The notes under the pieces were generated by a model, which saw only the letters and a program-made list of their open reading frames with translations, was not told the origin of the DNA and made no database searches. The position numbers were made by a program, and so were the translations under genes. From Trichococcus ilyis (GTDB lineage Bacteria; Bacillota; Bacilli; Lactobacillales; Aerococcaceae): a stretch of 64,000 nt of DNA. The DNA lies in NCBI RefSeq assembly GCF_900109135.1, contig NZ_FNYT01000005.1, forward strand, positions 62,001 to 126,000. Direction: 5' to 3'. Positions 61,675 to 64,000 of the stretch are shown piece after piece (within the stretch, counting starts at the first letter, position 1; each line of letters begins with the position of its first letter).

Positions 61675-62091
61675 TCATCCCCTCTGCTTAAAAATGAACC
61701 ATTTGCTGAAGGCGTAGTTCAATACGACCACAATGAACTGTGTCGCTAGCTTGGCCACATTAGCATCCAAATGGATCCCGTCGACCAAAATCCACATGCT
61801 GAGCATGTCGAAAACGGCCGAGAGCAAACGGAAGGTGCAGAATCGGATGAATTCAAGGGCGCTTTCCTTGAACGTAGAAGTTTTCGTCTTAAAAACATAT
61901 TTTTTATTCGTAAAAAAAGCAAAAACGATGGAAACGATGATGGAAATCGCATTAGCGACCAAATAATTCATGCCCAGTATCGTATCGCACAGGAAGAATA
62001 CCGCAATATTGACGGCTGTCGTCAGTCCGCCAAAAATCAAATAGCTGATGACCTCTTCAAATTTTCCATATAGATTCTTCAACCTCTCCAT
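61675..62091 (-). CDS. GtrA family membrane protein, lipid-linked sugar flippase
   Basis: A 138-residue GtrA-type protein with four membrane helices (FGGLTTAVNIAVFFLC begins the first). GtrA proteins are thought to flip undecaprenyl-phosphate-linked sugars to the outer face. SIIVSIVFAFFTNKKYVFKT and VVLNYAFSKWFIFK are conserved. The ATG has AAGGCGG upstream. It lies between the CsbB-like glycosyltransferase and YfhO, as the flippase step of that route. Confidence 0.93.
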   Translation of the reverse strand: MERLKNLYGKFEEVISYLIFGGLTTAVNIAVFFLCDTILGMNYLVANAISIIVSIVFAFFTNKKYVFKTKTSTFKESALEFIRFCTFRLLSAVFDMLSMWILVDGIHLDANVAKLATQFIVVVLNYAFSKWFIFKQRG

Positions 62092-62097
62092 GCCGCC

Positions 62098-63096
62098 TTA
62101 TTCACCTCTTCCATTCCGGATTCCCGGCCTTTGTCCAGGCTCGTTTTCCACCTGATCCGACTCAGAATATTCCTGAATGAAATACAACGGACGCTCTTTG
62201 GTTTCGATAAACACCCGCCCCAGATATTCCCCGATGATCCCCAACGAAATAAGCTGGATGCCTCCCAGAAAAAAGATACCGGCGAACAAGGAAGGATACC
62301 CTGCCACATTTGACCCAAAAATCAACGTTTTTAGCACTTCGGCAGCCAAAACGATGAAGCCGAAAAGGGAGATGATGATGCCGACGACCGACCAAACTTT
62401 TAGAGGCACCGTGCTGTAGGAAGTGATGCCGTCGATCGCAAGCTTCATCAGACTGGAAAACTTCCATTTTGTTTCGCCGGCAACTCTCGGCTGGGCCACA
62501 TACGCAATTTCTTTCTTCTTGAAGCCGATCCAGCTGTACAGTCCTTTCGTATAGCGTTCCCGTTCCCTCAGTTGCTTCAGGGCATCAATGCATTTTTTGT
62601 CCAACAGACGGTAATCGCCCACCTGAGGATAGACTTCCTGTTGGGATACTTTTTGAAGCACATGGTAATACTTCCGGGAAGTCCATTTCTTTAGCCAGTT
62701 CTCCCCTTCTCTCTCCTTCCTTATAGCATAGACATCATCATAGCCTTCTTCCCACCAATGGATCATCTCTTCAAAAAGTTCCGGTGGCTGTTGCAGATCG
62801 GCATCGATGATGATGACCGCATCCCCTTTGGTATAGTCAAGGCCTGCGATCATGGCCGCCTCTTTGCCGAAATTACGCGACAGATCTATATATTGGACCC
62901 TATCGTCTTTTTCTTTCAGCTGTTTGACGAGCTGAAGTGTCCGATCCTGGCTGCCGTCATTGACAAACAGGAATTCGAAGGTGTGCCGTTCCAAGTTTAC
63001 GCACACTTCATTCAATCTTTCGTACATTTTCTCAATAACGGCCTCCTCATTGTAGGCAGGAACCAATATCGTAATTTTCCCCATTATTTCTCTCAT
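62098..63096 (-). CDS. CsbB/GtrB-type undecaprenyl-phosphate glycosyltransferase
   Basis: A 332-residue GT2 enzyme that loads a sugar onto undecaprenyl phosphate. The catalytic domain (about 1-235) has LVPAYNEEAVIEK, the DxD-like IIIDADLQQPPELF (about 97-110) and the loop QEVYPQVGDYRLLDKKC. Two C-terminal helices (about 235-300) anchor it. The first ATG at 63096, with AAGGA upstream, was kept; a second at 63084 is possible. First gene of the operon; a TATAAT lies at 63127-63132. Confidence 0.94.
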   Translation of the reverse strand: MREIMGKITILVPAYNEEAVIEKMYERLNEVCVNLERHTFEFLFVNDGSQDRTLQLVKQLKEKDDRVQYIDLSRNFGKEAAMIAGLDYTKGDAVIIIDADLQQPPELFEEMIHWWEEGYDDVYAIRKEREGENWLKKWTSRKYYHVLQKVSQQEVYPQVGDYRLLDKKCIDALKQLRERERYTKGLYSWIGFKKKEIAYVAQPRVAGETKWKFSSLMKLAIDGITSYSTVPLKVWSVVGIIISLFGFIVLAAEVLKTLIFGSNVAGYPSLFAGIFFLGGIQLISLGIIGEYLGRVFIETKERPLYFIQEYSESDQVENEPGQRPGIRNGRGE

Positions 63097-63409
63097 CCAT
63101 TCCTTATCAAGTCAAATTTAAATCTAATTATACTACAAACAGTCGAACATCGTATCGGAAGTCAGGATATTAAGGAGGGAGCATTTGCTCGTTTGCAATG
63201 ATTTTCCCGCTATACCCGACGCAAATTCATCCTTTCAGGCAGCTTTTTGCCGCGGTTATGACAAAGTCGGCCGTCGGATACCAACGCTGCCCTGTTGATT
63301 AACAAAAAAAAATATGCAAAAATATTGAAAAGGATCCACAAACAGTAAGAAGCCAAAGTTGGCCAGTTTAGATACAGATGGCATCCGTCTGAATACAGGA
63401 GCGTATCAT
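63097..63409. other. Divergent intergenic region csbB / secreted protein
   Basis: The minus-strand -10 TATAAT (63127-63132) and the AGGAG of the right-hand gene are the only clear signals. A GGCAGC/GCTGCC pair at about 63237 and 63288 may form a loose hairpin. No gene is seen. Confidence 0.4.
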
Positions 63410-64000
63410 ATGAAAAAAATTTTTTTAATTCTTTTGGCCATCAACATCTTGTTCGGCATCAGTATTCCTCCCATACAGGCCGCCACTTCATCGCGGTTCC
63501 TGTCGATTCCGACCCCTTATGATGACGGCACAGATTGGAAAGGTAAAACCCATCAGGCGACCCATCCATCTATTGTCCAATTCGATGAGAAATGGCACGG
63601 TTATCGATATTGGATGGCATTCACGCCTTATCCCTTTGAGAATGATCAGACAGAGAATCCTTGCATCATTGCCAGCAATGACGGGATTAATTGGGAAGTC
63701 CCCGCCGGCGTCAGCAACCCTTTGGTGCCGACACCAAAAAAAGGGCTGCATTCCTACAATTCAGATGGGCACTTGTTCTATAACCGCTCCACAGCAAAGC
63801 TGGAATTATGGTACCGCGAGTTCGTAAAAATTACAAAAGATGTTTCCCAGGAAACGCTCTATCGCATCGCCTCATCGGATGGCAAAGACTGGAGCGATCC
63901 GGAAACTATGACAGCGGAAATGGGTGACAAACTGCAATTGATTTCCCCTTCCGTCGTGTTTGAGGACGGACGCTATAAGATGTGGATCATGCGCGACTGG
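63410..64000 (+). CDS. Secreted protein with glycosidase-type beta-propeller features (3' end cut)
   Basis: The first 197 codons of a gene that leaves the window. A signal peptide of about 24 residues (MKKIFLILLAINILFGISIP, cut near IQAA) is followed by FDEKWHGYRYWMAFTPYPFE, IASNDGINWEVPAG and LFYNRSTAKLELWYREF. Repeats of the form 'ASNDGxxW' and 'ASSDGKDW' with 'YKMWIMRDW' are typical of five-bladed propellers of GH43/GH32-like or sialidase-like extracellular proteins. Start ATG has AGGAG upstream. The enzyme activity cannot be told from this part. Confidence 0.8.
   Translation, partial: MKKIFLILLAINILFGISIPPIQAATSSRFLSIPTPYDDGTDWKGKTHQATHPSIVQFDEKWHGYRYWMAFTPYPFENDQTENPCIIASNDGINWEVPAGVSNPLVPTPKKGLHSYNSDGHLFYNRSTAKLELWYREFVKITKDVSQETLYRIASSDGKDWSDPETMTAEMGDKLQLISPSVVFEDGRYKMWIMRDW

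Noticed and set aside
1-64000. Prophage, insertion sequence, or defence system
   Set aside because: I found no transposase, integrase, phage structural gene, restriction enzyme, toxin-antitoxin pair or cas gene on either strand.

Overview
This window looks like chromosomal DNA from a Firmicute of the order Lactobacillales. The evidence is the AGGAGG-type ribosome binding sites, the PTS transporters, a LysR-type 'Met-box' in front of metE, the long (type 2) GalT, and a CsbB/GtrA/YfhO wall-glycosylation set. The roughly 50% GC, together with an S-box, suggests Carnobacteriaceae, perhaps Trichococcus; this is inference, because no rRNA or marker gene is present. I saw no tRNA, rRNA, CRISPR array, transposase or prophage gene.

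Layout. 0-7 kb: a cut-off gene, a LysR regulator with an MFS exporter, a DUF3737-malY pair, a DUF1295 membrane protein, and a carboxymuconolactone decarboxylase-like protein with a cupin. 7-17 kb: an L-ascorbate (ula) operon with lactonase, PTS IIA/IIC/IIB, 4-epimerase, 3-epimerase, transketolase and an FG-GAP-like protein, under a DeoR regulator; a membrane protein follows. 17.5-23.4 kb: an RpiB-like isomerase, a UPF0303 protein, and an operon of an orphan PTS IIC between two Gfo/Idh dehydrogenases, divergent from an RpiR regulator. 23.7-30 kb: a DEAD-box helicase with a structured leader, metE-metF, and a Cof-type phosphatase. 30-36 kb: L-rhamnose catabolism (rhaB-rhaA-rhaD-fucO) with a divergent AraC activator. 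36-40 kb: the Leloir operon galK-galT-galE. 40-51 kb: a TRIC channel, an M20 hydrolase with an MFS carrier, an AraC-GH39 fusion regulator, ppnP, a zinc alcohol dehydrogenase, a lipoprotein, DUF488, two unknown proteins behind a SAM-I riboswitch, and a His-rich secreted peptide. 51-64 kb: phosphate transport (pit with its accessory protein), adenine deaminase, a cystine ABC transporter, an NTP-PPase-like protein, a zinc CDF exporter, csbB-gtrA-yfhO, and a secreted protein cut by the window end.

How it fits together. Much of the window is sugar catabolism feeding the pentose phosphate pathway and glycolysis: ascorbate to xylulose 5-phosphate, rhamnose to DHAP plus lactaldehyde, galactose to glucose 1-phosphate. 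Several promoter regions carry cre-like sites. Three unlinked operons (DUF3737-malY, CMD-cupin, adh) share a MerR-type promoter with a 19-bp -35/-10 spacer, which implies one electrophile- or metal-responsive regulator encoded elsewhere.

The most unusual structure is intergenic. Five gaps hold arrays of a 26-27-nt imperfect palindrome (CTCCGGCGAA...TTCACCGGAG) repeating every 50-52 bp. Two further palindrome families with unrelated sequences (GAATTGTCGAATG... and CCCGTCAAAACC...) form arrays with nearly the same pitch of about 50 bp.
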